Assembly (NCBI RefSeq): GCF_037975245.1
Contig: NC_092582.1
Coordinates: 9,898,001 to 9,962,000, forward strand
Length of the DNA: 64,000 bases
Origin: Apostichopus japonicus
Lineage: Eukaryota > Echinodermata > Holothuroidea > Aspidochirotida > Stichopodidae
Reading direction: 5' to 3'
The translations under genes were made by a program, and so were the position numbers. Positions 13,946-22,667 of this stretch are shown here, in pieces. Position 1 is the stretch's first letter. Every line of letters begins with the position of its first letter. The notes under the pieces are model-generated. The model had not been told where the DNA came from. It was given only the letters and a program-made list of their open reading frames with translations, and searched no databases.

Positions 13946-16900
13946 TTATATGTTAAAGTGAAAATTTGCATAAGTCATACTAGGTCCGATTTTGCACCTT
14001 CCTTGCTATAGTATTCTCTAGCCTGATAATGCCGTACAGCTTAAATGGGCTTTCTGAACCTGACCAAACCGTCAAACTTCATGTGTGGGGGTTGGTTTAG
14101 CCTGTTTGGTATTAACACAGCAAAGTTGAATGGGGGAGACAAAGGACCTCCTCATTTCCCACTTTGAACTGATTGTGTTTGTCAAGAAACTCATCACATT
14201 GTATTTCTGCATCCTGCACTGTGTAACCAAACTTTTGCTTGATTTGGATAGATTGAAAGAGATTGAAAAAGGCAAAACATTATAAATGAGACTGTTAGAC
14301 TAAGTGGAAATATGTTTTGTCACAGAGCCTGTCAAGAAGAGGAGCAAGACCACTCTGAAGAATAAGAAGAGGGCCAAAAAGAAGGCAGCTGATATATCAT
14401 CAATACAGGTTAGGAAACAAATTGGTATATATTTTTTTTCTTCTAAATTTCCATCTCTCTTTTGTTAGTTTCCTTGCGGTGGTACTTAAGATGTAAACCA
14501 TTCTCATGTGATATACAAAAAAAAATCGTATTGTCTGCTAGTAATATGCAGAGTTTTTTTCTGTAAGAAACTGAGAAAAGCGAAAAGTGTACTTGCTGAA
14601 TATAGTTTTAGAACAGTGAAGTGGCAGAATTCTACAAAGGAAAAGAAAAGGAAAAAACTACCTTCATTTGATAAAGGTCTTTTGAGAATATACAACTCTA
14701 CTTGGTTAGCACTGATAACTTGAGTCTTGTTAAAACTCAGTTTCATCCACAACCAGTTAAAGTGAATAATCTTGATATATCAAGATTGAAAGTTCTCACT
14801 TTGCATGGGAGTTGTGATTTTTGGTCAAGCTGTGTCATATTAACACAAAGTTGGATAAACCTCCAATAAAAGACCAGTGCATTTGTTGTTGTACTCAACT
14901 ATCAATTCATGTTTGGAATGCCATGAAAATGGCCGGCCTCTTTTGTTCGGCTAACCAAAATGGTCTTTGATATTAGGTAGTCTCCCTCCTCCACCATCTG
15001 TTACATAACTCATATATATATTAAATATAACTCATATATATAACATATATGTATAATATAACTCATATATATATATTTTCCTACCCACTTCCCTTAATCC
15101 TCTCCACTGTTTATCTCCTACCTCTCCTCCTCCCCTGTGCTTTCTTCTCTCCATTCCTTGTCTACTAATCCCCTTACATCTATCTCTTTGTGTTCACCAT
15201 ACTCAGTCTGTATTCTGTGTGTTTTTTGTCCCTTCTGTTACTGTTACTTGTCATTTAGCTCTTAAGAAGATCCTGCTAGGATCGAAACGTCAGGCCAAGT
15301 TGGCCAACTTACTTTTACACATTCTCTTACACAGGCTCTCTAGTGGATAAGCAGTTTGCTAACAGTTTTATTTTATTTTGATATTCATATATATATTGAC
15401 AGACAAATAAACATCAAACTATTTTCCTTTTAGATTCCCAAGCTTAAAGGTAGACCACAGTCCCTGCTGACCTCACCTGGTGGGATGATGACTCAGAAGT
15501 CACCAGCTGTGATCACACAAACAGTCAATGCAATACCCCCAGTTGTTACCCAGCCGGTCAAACCTTTGCCTCCTGGTAAGTGATTCTGGTGTACAAAGCA
15601 GTCTTCGTGCATTACATCGAATGTATTAATGTAAGAAATTTGTGACGTTTTTCCTGCCTGCTCTAGTACATTTCAAGTTACCAGCCTCTCTTAATGGGTG
15701 GCTTCATCCCACCCACATTAGAGTATGAAATAGTTGGTTTACATCACGTTAATCTGTTTGGCCCATCTCCCCAAACTGTGTGTGATACTTGGGACATCAA
15801 ATGTGCATAGAAGGTGAAATCTAGTTGAACTGTTTCACCCATCGAGTAAAACACTATCAGCTGGCATTGTTTGTTTTCTGATGTTCAATAAATAAATAAT
15901 ATGAGCGATCAACTTTAAAGCTTTTGCTGCTGGACATTGTAATAAGACATCCTGTTCATCCCAAAATTAAAACTCGTTCAATGTGTAGGTTAGATGTCCA
16001 ACCTTGGTTTGAATCCCCCCGCCCCCCCCACTACACCATGGAATTGAAATTCAGAATAGAATTGAAAGTATATCTTTCCACTCTGTACAAAATTAAAACA
16101 AAAGGATACAGCAAAATGTCAAAGGTTTACAGTGCAGAGTTTTCAGTGTTCGTCCACAGTACCAACAGCTTTATGGAAGCGGTGGACACCTTACCAAAGC
16201 AAAACTTATCAAGGTCTTCTTTCCTTCCCATCACCCCCCCTCCCCCAACACCCCTCATCCCACCCCACCTTAGGGAAATTAAGACAGAGTGGAGGAGGAG
16301 GAACCAGTGTCAATTACTGAGTGATTACAAGACATTTTCAGTTTCCTTGGTGAAGACAAATATAGTCATGTGCCATTACTATGTCGGTCAGACTTATTGA
16401 TGCTATGTGTGACACACAGTCGCCAACATTTATAGAGTTCCCCTAAGTTAGGACCATTTTGGATTTTCTAAATCTACATTTGATCATCTGATAATCTGAT
16501 CATCATCCCTGCAGTACCATATACGTGAAATTTGTCTGTTGAGAAATTCGATTTTGAGAAAAAATGGAATTGGGCTGTTGTGTGAGAGATGTGATGTGTT
16601 GCACTGAGTGTTTGCCACCATGTTTTCTTTCTCTCCCATCACCCCCTCACCCCACCCCTCCTAATTCTAATTTCATAGCAGCATATAGTTCGACATAGAC
16701 CCTTATCAAGTCTGGCGCCAGCATAAGCTTTTTGTACTTTAAAGTGGTTATTCTTGCAATTTTTGTTTGTACCTCTTTAGCACCAGCTCCAATGGGACAC
16801 ATGAGTTTGCCAGCCCAGCCAAGCAGGCCAACAAAAAAGGCTGCACCAGCCCCAAACAGAAGCCAAAGACCTGTTGTCATATCACCAACGCAAACAACCG

Positions 16901-19900
16901 CACCAAATGGTAATTTAAATAGCATAAAATGTTTGTAGTAATAGTAGTTGATTTGGAAAGTTACTAAGACGTGTAAAATCTTGGTGTAGCCTTAATTTAG
17001 TGTAGCCTAACGTTATCACCCTGCCTAATGGGCTTCACCTTTGAGGTGTGGGGGGGGGGGAGGAAGAAGAATGGGTGCCAAACTAATGCAATTGGTACCC
17101 CCCTCCACTTTTGTATTTTGGAGCCCTTATATAAGTATGTCTTCTAGATAGAACAAGTTGAACACCAAGATCTTCAAAGGCATTTAAGAAAATTAAGAAA
17201 TATGCTTTCTCACTCGCTTACGTTTTCAATCGATGACTTTGGGTGAATCTTTTGCAAAAGTCCAAAGGCATTTGTGTCCTCGTCTCCTGCTATAAATGAA
17301 GTATTAAACTTAATTTAGTCTCAAGTAACTGTCTTACTTTATTCACATGCTTCGAAAATTGAGTTCAAACGTTGTTTGATTATGTTGCTAGCTTCTACTC
17401 GTTGTGTTTCCTGGTTTCTGTTGTGTTTCTTTAAGCTCATTATTATCTATGTGTATTTTCTTTTCATAGGCTTTCCAAAGGCGATTCCATCTACACCTAG
17501 CCAGTCCAAGTCACTAGTATCACCAGGGGCCACGTCAGTGCTTTCTACCACTACAGTCCAATCAATCCATCCTGCTGCTGCACCGGAGAAACCATCTGTA
17601 CCTAAGGTTCAGAAACAGTCGACTCTACCGACTCCAGTTCCTGTCACAAAGCCATCTGCTGTGCCATCCAAGGCAGTAAAGACAGGAGAGGGCAAGACAA
17701 CTCCAGCGGTTACCATGGCACCCACAGCCAAGGCTGCACCCACAGCCGCCGCTGCACCCAAACAAGCGGAACCTCGCACGTGGGCAGAGCAGATTGCTGT
17801 GCCCAAGGTTGAACCTGTTGAGGCCAAACCATTGCCTGTAGTAACACCAAAGGTAGAGCCTCCAACCCCAGTTAAGACACCTAAACCTCCTACTCCTCCT
17901 ACTCCTCCTGCTCCTGCTCCAGCTCCAGCTCCACAACCCATCGTAACCCCTATCGTCAACGAGGCATCTAAAGTACCACCTCAAGTCAAAGCAGAACCAC
18001 CCCCTCCTCCTCCTCTTCCTGTTGCTGTTTCTGCTCCTGCTATAATGGCCGCTGTTGCTTCTCTGGAAACCGCAGCTGCGGTTCCGTCCTCGCCGGCCAA
18101 AAGCACAGCCAATAGCAACGGATCCAGGGAGAAGCCATCGTCTCCTCCTGTTAAATTCACCATCGGCGACGAGAACAACAGTGACACAGCATCTCAACCT
18201 GGAACCCCTGAGCTGATGGAGAGCCTCGAGAAGCAGAATAAACCAGGTATGTTGAATGTTTGGGGAAGAATGCTGGATCACGAACAAGATATGGTGGGGG
18301 GGTTCTGTCTCAGTTCTAATGCTGCTTTGGTAGGAAACACCTGTTTGTGTCAGTAGAACTGTTTCAGGTTCATTCCCCGGTAGCTTAGCACCTGGGTGCA
18401 GTTCGTGCTGAGTCCTATCCCCAATCAAGATATATGCATGCTTTACCTCTAGGATTGTTTCAGCCACAGATTAGATTGGAGAGAAACCAGTATAAAATGT
18501 AAGAAAAAGAGTGCCCTTCCATCTTTCATAGTTTGGAACCCCTTCCCGTTTCCCCTATACCGTTCTGACTAAGCCACTCATGTTCCTTTGACTGCACCCG
18601 CTTTGTTAGACTAGTGGGAAAATTCAGGAATTGTTTTACCTAAATGATGGGAAATTCTCTGTGATTTATACTGGATGACTGTGGCTCTGGCAGTACATTG
18701 TGAAAATATTTCCCAGTGAATAAGCAATGTCATGTAACTCTCATTCATTAATAACAATATTAAATGGGTGGTTGGTGGCAGATTTGATTTGCTATCCAAA
18801 ATTGGTAAAAGAAAATGTCCATTTGCTCATATGTAGAATATCTGTGTCTATATTCACATAGAGAAACTGTACTTTGTGGTTATTGTATATTGTACCATCC
18901 TTTCTTGTAAATTAATTGGTTGATGATGCCCACCAGTGAGTGCTACAAGTGAAAACATTAGTCAAATAGTTAAAGTGGAAATTTGAGCAAATTATATGGC
19001 AAGGAATCAAAGCCTTCAGTCTTTCTGGTTAAAATTGAACTAGTTTGCTTTGAGAAGAAAATATCAACTTGTATAATGAAAAAAAAATGTTCATAAGATA
19101 TGTAGGTGCTCAGTTTGTGTAGAGATTTCTGAATGAAGTGATGGACCATCTCTGTAGCTCACTTTAAATAATATCGCAATATTTCGCTTTCACAGATTTG
19201 ACGTCCACTCCTCCGACATTGACCTCCAAGGGGAGCTTTGAAAATTTGAAAAAGCTTGATCAGAAAACCCCAAAGGCAGCTTCACAAGGGAAGGTATGTA
19301 GTCAAGATTGTCATACAGGCCATTGAACAAAACGAAAGTTGGCTAAGAGTCATTTCCTTAACTTTACAACTAATTCAAGTAAATTTCAATAAGGGAGCTT
19401 GTTGCTGCATTTTGTTGCTGTTATTGTTGTTTTAGTGCTTTCCAGTGCTAATATGCCAAGGAGGTTTTGTAAGCATGATAGTAGTAGCAGGATAGCATGC
19501 AGAGATATGAGTATACATGTGTGTGGGGTTGGGGGGGGTGGAGAGAGGGGGGTGTTGACTTGGAGGGAAGAAGAAGCAGCAGGGATTGTAGGTAGGCAGG
19601 GGAATTTAAGTTATTAGCTGACCAATAACTAGGTTTTGATCAAATGCTATTACTGAGTAAGTGTAAGGTGCTTGTACTTGTGGGTGTATTTGTTACTGTT
19701 ACTTGTCATTCAGCCTCTGAAGAAAATCCTGCTAGTATCGAAACGTCAGGCCAACTTACTTATACACATTCTCTTACACAGGCCTTTTAGTGGATATACA
19801 GTCTGCTAACAGTTTTGTTTTAATTTAAGTTTAATGTCATGTCTAATGTGGAGAATGTTTGGAAAGAGAGGGGGCGGGGGTAAGGGGAGGTGGTCCAACA

Positions 19901-22667
19901 AAGAGGGTTCACTTCTCCACAGAGTCAATGATTAATTTGGAGTGCACCAAGATATCCAAGTACCATGAAACAGTTTTGCTTTGAGAGATGGTAGGATCTT
20001 AATGATATCCCCTTGGTCTAAATAGTCCCCATGCGAAAAATGAAACACTTTTGGACACTTTTATTGTTGTTGTTGTATTGATCATCACGGAATGTGTTGG
20101 TTGAACCCCAAAGACCCCTGACCCTTATGTTGATACGCCTGTTTTACCATTTAGTGTTCCTTCCATGTGATAATGTTATCTCTTTAAATATACCGGACAA
20201 TCAAAAATCCGATAATGGAGCAGTAACAAGTTTGGTTACAAATGTCACTCACAGGATTACTATTTTGACTAGAAAACTCGATCTCATATGTACCAAGATT
20301 AATCTTACAACTCTATTACAACAAATTAGGATCTGTGTATTGTTATCACCTCCGTGGTCTCACCCGCAGGATGTTAAAATCAATAACGTTGGATCGTGGT
20401 CCAGCCTGGCCAAAGTGTCATCGTCTGGGACCAAGGGTGCTGGATCTGCCAAGTCATCTGCCTCCAACTTTGCTACCAGTTTCCAGATGTTCCAGAGACA
20501 AGCAAAGGAAAAGGAAGAACGGGTATGTTAACCAGCAGATTAGGGTGCCATAATTCTAAGAGGAATTAAATGAGGGTGAGGACGGGGAGAAGGGGGGTGA
20601 CAAAAGGAGGAATCTTGGCCAATCCAGTACATCTCAGCTGTATCTGTGGAATGTATTTCTTTGAATATCATGTTATTCAGGAGATTAAAAGCCTTACAAA
20701 TTTCATTGATGTGTAAATGAAAACTATAATATTTGTGTTTTTGAATTCCTCTTGCATATAGTTTGGCTCCTAGGCACTGCTAACTAGCTACCATTATAGT
20801 TGGTTATTATTATTTAGTAGTAGTCTTTGTATGGTCATGGCTATGTATCTTTAAATCTACAATATTTTCTTTGTGCTATGTTGTGTTTAATAGGTGAAGG
20901 CTATCAAGGCTCAAGAAGAACAAAGGAAACAGCAGAGACAAAAAATAGAGCAGGAGAGGGCCAGGATGGAAAGAGAAAAACAGAGGTAAGGGTGGTTGGT
21001 TTGTTAGTTGGGGGAGAGGATGGGAGAGGATGGATATGCTAGGGTGGGTATGCAATGGCAAAAGGGGAGCAGGGTGAGTTGCTGGTGGGTGGATGTGCTT
21101 GGATATGCTAGGGTGTGCGTATACACTGGAAGATGGATATGCTAGGACAGTTATACAAGTCTGGTGGAACAGTGGTTCAACATAATTAAGTGGGATAGAT
21201 GGCTCCAGGTGTTACAGATTTCGACTTCATCAAATCCCTTTTGCTTGGAGAAAATTTCAAGGAAAAGTTTACAGCAGAAAGTCTTGGAATAAATTTAAGT
21301 ACCAGGAATATTCTGCGACTTTTATCACTCAATATTCCAAACTCCACTTGAATATTGATTAGTCAGATGAGAGTTTATAACAGAATATTAAATAAAATGA
21401 GTTTAAAAAAGACTTCGCAAGCAGCCTAAGTGTGTTTACCAAAGCACATGCAGTGCACACTGCTGGTCCATTCTCAACAGAGATTATTGGAGGTAAAAGC
21501 ATGACGTGAGACTCTGATCAGAAATAACGCTCTTTTAATCACCAACGGGTGCGTCGTGGGTCATAATTCAAATTTCAGTGAACTTTCTTTGTTTGGTTCT
21601 GCAGGGAACGTGAAGAAGAGGAAGCTCTGGAGAGGGCACGGGCATCGGTGCAAACAAATGTACAACGACAGCAGTCCATGAAGGAGAGGGAGAGGTTGCG
21701 GGAACAAGAAAGGAGGAAACGTGAAGCTGTAAGTCACATCTGTAGATACATTAGACCAACATCTGTATATAGATTAGACCAACATCTGTATATAGATTAG
21801 ACAGGTGCATCTGTATATAGAGTAGACCCTCATCTATATATAGAGCAGACCTACATCTGTATATAGATTAGACAGGTGCATCTGTATATAGAGTAGACCC
21901 TCATCTGTATATAGAGCAGACCAACATCTGTATATAGAGCAGACCTACATGTATATATATATGGAGATACAGTATATAGGTTATTTCTTTATCAATCGAT
22001 CAATGGATCAACGTTCTGACAGAAAGAGAGACAAACAGACAGACAAATGTATATGTATGAATATTGAGATTACTGATATATATTTGAATGAAACCAATCC
22101 TTTCAAATCCTTTTCAATTAGCTTTACATTTGTTGGGTGTGCTTCTCTGGGGAAGGTTGGAAGGTCTTCATCATTTTAGAAAGAAACATGCATGTCTGTT
22201 TTAAGGTGAAAAGGTTGTTAATTTAAATTTGAGTAAGACAACCATGTAAATGCAATTTGTGTTTGTTTGTATGATGTGCAGTTTTCAGCTTCTATTTTTA
22301 CACTAGGGAATTTCATGTGGGCTTTGTTGAAAGTCAGTAACCAGTGATACTTTTGGAAGAGATGTCTCAGTGCCAAAACTTATAGAGGTTTTGGGAAAGA
22401 AGTGCTCGGGTTGTGTAAGAGTAATCATTTCCATTCATATCGTTATGGGGACTTGTTAGGTCATCTCAATAGGGAGTGTGGTTGGGGGGGGGGGGTTGTT
22501 ACTAGTCACTAGCTTACCTGCTCCTCTAAACTGATTCATAAGATATGATTATTGCTGTCGGCATCCTTTGAATGACATCTACTTCTATTCTTCCTCAGAT
22601 GGCCGGTGGTATCGATATGAACATGCAGAGTGACATAATGACAAAATTCGAAGAGACACTGTCGTGA
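1..22667 (+). CDS. BRD4: BRD4-type BET bromodomain protein, long isoform (5' end outside window)
   Basis: BET proteins read acetylated histones in the nucleus, and the long BRD4 form recruits P-TEFb to drive transcription elongation. Eighteen exons can be joined in phase with GT-AG introns: 1-222, 2009-2110, 2897-3025, 3450-3671, 4491-4819, 5345-5469, 5917-6087, 6973-7104, 7762-7902, 14326-14408, 15434-15575, 16781-16909, 17470-18246, 19196-19293, 20370-20522, 20894-20985, 21605-21728, 22599-22667. This gives 1,079 residues plus stop. Window residues: linker 1-60, bromodomain 2 about 60-165, acidic Ser and basic region 185-330, ET domain 355-430, Ser-rich segment 478-524, Pro/Ala-rich 600-900, KE/R-rich coil 960-1057, C-terminal motif 1058-1079. 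Bromodomain 1 must lie upstream. With about 300 missing residues the length matches the ~1,360-residue vertebrate long form. Only a long BRD4-type BET carries this C-terminal motif, so BRD2/BRD3 are less likely names; the invertebrate gene may be orthologous to all of them. Confidence 0.95.
393..2905 (+). repeat. Tandem duplication across a BD2 intron-exon, first copy lacking the exon
   Basis: Copy 1 is 393-1483 and copy 2 is 1484-2905. They align from end to end with a few per cent differences, for example the shared stretches at 396-425 and 1487-1516. Copy 2 has 332 extra bases, 1861-2192, which hold the exon 2009-2110. The 5-base AGAAG stands at both edges of the extra block (1861-1865 and 2193-2197) and once at the join in copy 1 (771-775), the pattern of a microhomology deletion. 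Copy 1 ends with a relic of the next exon's start (1473-1481) whose acceptor AG is changed to CG. Confidence 0.92.
2009..2110 (+). CDS. BRD4: BRD4 exon: BD2 ZA loop with WPF shelf
   Basis: The exon has 102 nt, phase 0 to 0. It encodes [14 protein letters not shown] followed by [17 protein letters not shown], which is the ZA loop of BET bromodomain 2 including the WPF shelf that packs against acetyl-lysine. The acceptor is TTTTAACAG and the donor GTGAGT. It sits inside the second copy of an intronic tandem duplication; the first copy has lost this exon. Confidence 0.95.
2897..3025 (+). CDS. BRD4: BRD4 exon: BD2 helices B-C with acetyl-lysine Asn
   Basis: The exon has 129 nt, phase 0. It encodes [14 protein letters not shown] and then [17 protein letters not shown]. 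The Asn of YKYN is the conserved residue that hydrogen-bonds acetyl-lysine, so BD2 should bind ligand. The acceptor TTTACAG is the ancestral form of the broken TTCCG acceptor relic near 1467-1472. Confidence 0.95.
3450..3671 (+). CDS. BRD4: BRD4 exon: end of BD2 and acidic serine cluster
   Basis: The exon has 222 nt, phase 0. It begins [14 protein letters not shown], the end of BET bromodomain 2, and continues to a Ser/Glu/Asp run ([17 protein letters not shown]). This corresponds to the N-terminal cluster of CK2 phosphorylation sites in BRD4. It ends in LRLEQLQDQ, the start of the conserved coiled segment. Confidence 0.93.
3672..4490 (+). other. BRD4 intron, no feature seen
   Basis: This is an intron between a GTATGT donor and a CCCCTTACAG acceptor. 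I see no repeat, RNA or coding signal in it. Similar unremarkable introns are 3026-3449, 4820-5344, 5470-5916, 6088-6972 and 7105-7761. The last has a G run at 7539-7550 and a poly-A run before its acceptor. Confidence 0.6.
4491..4819 (+). CDS. BRD4: BRD4 exon: coiled segment and basic (BID-like) region
   Basis: The exon has 329 nt and ends phase 2. [18 protein letters not shown] is the conserved BET motif that precedes the basic-residue-enriched interaction domain. A long Lys/Glu/Arg-rich helix follows ([10 protein letters not shown] repeats), longer and more regular than in vertebrate BRD4. The DNA of this part is almost pure purine on the + strand, so replication slippage may have lengthened it. 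Confidence 0.93.
5345..5469 (+). CDS. BRD4: BRD4 exon: start of ET domain
   Basis: The exon has 125 nt. After a basic [11 protein letters not shown] stretch it encodes [18 protein letters not shown], the nearly invariant first helix of the extraterminal (ET) domain. In other animals this domain binds NSD3, JMJD6, CHD4 and retroviral integrase peptides. It ends phase 1 at GTAGGT. Confidence 0.95.
5917..6087 (+). CDS. BRD4: BRD4 exon: ET domain core
   Basis: The exon has 171 nt. It encodes [19 protein letters not shown], then [20 protein letters not shown] and [11 protein letters not shown]. The acidic DEIEIDFE strand is the peptide-binding edge of the ET domain. Conservation with vertebrates is near complete by eye, the strongest in the window. 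The intron before it ends CTCACCAG. Confidence 0.97.
6973..7104 (+). CDS. BRD4: BRD4 exon: basic linker after ET
   Basis: The exon has 132 nt, phase 1 to 1. It encodes a Lys/Gln-rich segment including [16 protein letters not shown], which may be a short helix. It matches the linker between the ET and SEED regions of BET proteins in position and composition, although the sequence itself is poorly conserved. Confidence 0.88.
7762..7902 (+). CDS. BRD4: BRD4 exon: serine/acidic SEED-like segment
   Basis: The exon has 141 nt. It is dominated by Ser and Asp ([17 protein letters not shown] and more), as in the SEED region of BET proteins. The donor is a weak GTACTT. If it is not used, translation stops after only Gly-Thr at the TAG at 7908-7910, which would make a short BET isoform. 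Confidence 0.9.
9784..9976 (+). terminator. Intronic polyadenylation signals (possible short BET isoform)
   Basis: AATAAA hexamers at 9784-9789 and 9971-9976 lie in the 6.4-kb intron after the SEED-like exon. Reading through the weak GTACTT donor at 7903 gives stop TAG at 7908-7910, and these signals could end that transcript. This would parallel the short BRD4 isoforms of vertebrates. Inference only. Confidence 0.35.
12411..12709 (+). repeat. 75-bp tandem satellite, four copies
   Basis: Four head-to-tail units recur at a spacing of exactly 75 bases. GTAGTGACCCA-type blocks start at 12433, 12508, 12583 and 12658. Each unit contains CTCACCTTTAGTAA or a close variant and CATGAGATG. Copies differ by a few bases. 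It lies deep inside the largest BRD4 intron and has no coding character. Confidence 0.9.
13777..13847 (+). repeat. tRNA-like sequence, probable SINE head or tRNA relic
   Basis: It has an A-box-like TAGCCTAGTGG and a B-box-like GAGTTCGAGTC at tRNA spacing. Acceptor arms GCGTCCA and TGGAGGC pair at 6 of 7 positions, and the T arm pairs at 4 of 5 with a 7-base loop. The anticodon stem is poor and the loop (ATATAAA) is not a normal anticodon loop, so I do not call a functional tRNA. An (AT)n tail begins about 50 bases later, as in many tRNA-derived SINEs. Confidence 0.55.
13896..13940. repeat. (TA)n microsatellite
   Basis: A TA-repeat tract with a TATATGTA interruption follows the tRNA-like sequence. 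It may be the tail of that retroposon. Confidence 0.85.
14326..14408 (+). CDS. BRD4: BRD4 exon: small basic exon
   Basis: The exon has 83 nt with a CACAG acceptor and a GTTAGG donor. It encodes [20 protein letters not shown] and ends in ADISSIQ. The phase joins exactly with both neighbours. It follows a 6.4-kb intron and is the first exon specific to the long isoform. The basic run could be a nuclear localisation signal (inference). Confidence 0.88.
14409..15433 (+). other. BRD4 intron with short AT repeats and a hammerhead-like repeat copy
   Basis: At 15005-15079 a 16-18-base ATAACTCATATATATA-type unit recurs three times. A dispersed repeat copy lies at 15235-15380. The rest is AT-rich and without recognisable features. 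Confidence 0.55.
15235..15380 (+). repeat. Dispersed repeat with hammerhead-like core, copy 1
   Basis: It is about 80-85% alike by eye to 19684-19830. It contains a perfect hairpin GATCC-TGCTA-GGATC at 15269-15283 followed at once by GAAAC (15284-15288), the arrangement of stem II and the GAAA of a hammerhead ribozyme. The expected CUGANGA box is mutated (CTTAAGA). Such motifs are known in Penelope-like elements; which family this is cannot be decided here. Confidence 0.6.
15434..15575 (+). CDS. BRD4: BRD4 exon: start of Pro-rich region
   Basis: The exon has 142 nt. It encodes [19 protein letters not shown] and a Pro/Val/Thr-rich tail, disordered in character. The acceptor CCTTTTAG and donor GTAAGT are clean and the phase (0 to 1) fits both sides. 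Confidence 0.87.
15576..16780 (+). other. BRD4 intron, nothing definite
   Basis: It contains C-rich tracts near 16015-16030 and 16231-16265. Next to the first, GGTTTGAATCC at 16009-16019 resembles a tRNA B box, but no A box or arms were found. No exon or RNA is supported. The intron 16910-17469 holds only a G run at 17050-17060. Confidence 0.5.
16781..16909 (+). CDS. BRD4: BRD4 exon: Pro/Ala-rich
   Basis: The exon has 129 nt, phase 1 to 1. It encodes [20 protein letters not shown] and then a segment rich in Ala, Pro and Arg. It is low complexity and presumably disordered, like the Pro-rich body of long BRD4. Confidence 0.87.
17470..18246 (+). CDS. BRD4: BRD4 exon: long Pro/Ala/Val/Thr-rich exon
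   Basis: This is the largest exon (777 nt, about 259 residues). It begins [12 protein letters not shown]. It is rich in [11 protein letters not shown] and PPPPPLP runs with scattered KVEP motifs. It corresponds to the long Pro/Gln-rich disordered region of vertebrate BRD4 but is Ala/Val/Thr-rich rather than Gln-rich. It ends near [14 protein letters not shown] at a GTATGT donor. Long antisense open frames over it are composition artefacts. Confidence 0.92.
19196..19293 (+). CDS. BRD4: BRD4 exon: linker exon
   Basis: The exon has 98 nt. It encodes [20 protein letters not shown] and ends [11 protein letters not shown]. It has a TTTCACAG acceptor and a GTATGT donor, and the phase (1 to 0) joins both neighbours. 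Its sequence is not strongly conserved. Confidence 0.85.
19684..19830 (+). repeat. Dispersed repeat with hammerhead-like core, copy 2
   Basis: This is the second copy of the repeat at 15235-15380, in another BRD4 intron and in the same orientation. It keeps CTGAAGA (19717-19723, matching CUGANGA) and GAAAC (19740-19744), but the hairpin between them has a mismatch. A long TCTTACACAGGC-type block follows in both copies. Confidence 0.6.
20370..20522 (+). CDS. BRD4: BRD4 exon: conserved DVKI..GSWSSL motif
   Basis: The exon has 153 nt, phase 0. It encodes [16 protein letters not shown], which corresponds to the conserved DLKI-x-GSWASL block that precedes the C-terminal coil in long BRD4. It ends in [11 protein letters not shown]. 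This exon is good evidence that the gene encodes a long, BRD4-like BET protein. Confidence 0.93.
20523..21604 (+). other. BRD4 introns flanking exon 20894-20985
   Basis: The first intron (20523-20893) is plain. The second (20986-21604) begins with a G-rich stretch in which GATGGATATGCTAGG-like phrases recur about three times (21027-21150), a degenerate tandem repeat. Nothing else was recognised. Confidence 0.5.
20894..20985 (+). CDS. BRD4: BRD4 exon: charged coiled coil
   Basis: The exon has 92 nt and ends phase 2. It encodes [17 protein letters not shown] and then Glu/Arg-rich helix, matching the KALKAQ-type coil of long BRD4. Confidence 0.9.
21605..21728 (+). CDS. BRD4: BRD4 exon: charged coiled coil, continued
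   Basis: The exon has 124 nt and ends phase 0. It encodes [18 protein letters not shown] and ends [12 protein letters not shown], the helix that leads into the C-terminal motif. A minisatellite begins within ten bases of its GTAAGT donor. Confidence 0.92.
21736..21953 (+). repeat. 23-26-bp minisatellite next to an exon
   Basis: About eight units of the type CATCTGTATATAGATTAGAC, with AGAGTAGACC and AGAGCAGACC variants, start within ten bases of the GTAAGT donor of exon 21605-21728. Units differ in length and order, and some pairs recur as a higher-order block (compare 21803-21855 with 21877-21915). Confidence 0.85.
22599..22667 (+). CDS. BRD4: BRD4 last exon: P-TEFb-binding C-terminal motif
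   Basis: The exon has 69 nt. It encodes [20 protein letters not shown] followed by Leu-Ser and TGA. It matches the terminal motif of long BRD4 (IDMN-x-QSD then FEE-x-L) that contacts cyclin T/CDK9. Ending exactly at this motif fixes the 3' end of the coding sequence and the long-isoform identity. Confidence 0.96.
   Translation: MAGGIDMNMQSDIMTKFEETLS

Larger units (their letters stand above)
7903..14325 (+). other. Largest BRD4 intron (6.4 kb)
   Basis: The intron separates the SEED-like exon from the long-isoform exons. Its first 2.1 kb is AT-rich, UTR-like sequence ending in two AATAAA signals. Further on it holds a four-copy 75-bp satellite (12411-12709), a C run (13242-13261), a tRNA-like SINE head (13777-13847) and an AT microsatellite (13896-13940). 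No exon was recognised. Confidence 0.6.
18247..20369 (+). other. BRD4 introns flanking the small exon 19196-19293
   Basis: The left intron (18247-19195) shows no clear feature. The right intron (19294-20369) has G-rich tracts near 19520-19555 and 19865-19890 and the repeat copy at 19684-19830. No further exon is needed because the phases join. Confidence 0.55.

Noticed and set aside
17609-18467. Long minus-strand open frames over the Pro/Ala-rich BRD4 exon
   Set aside because: They are Gly/Ala/Arg-rich antisense shadows of a low-complexity coding exon with no splice or start support.
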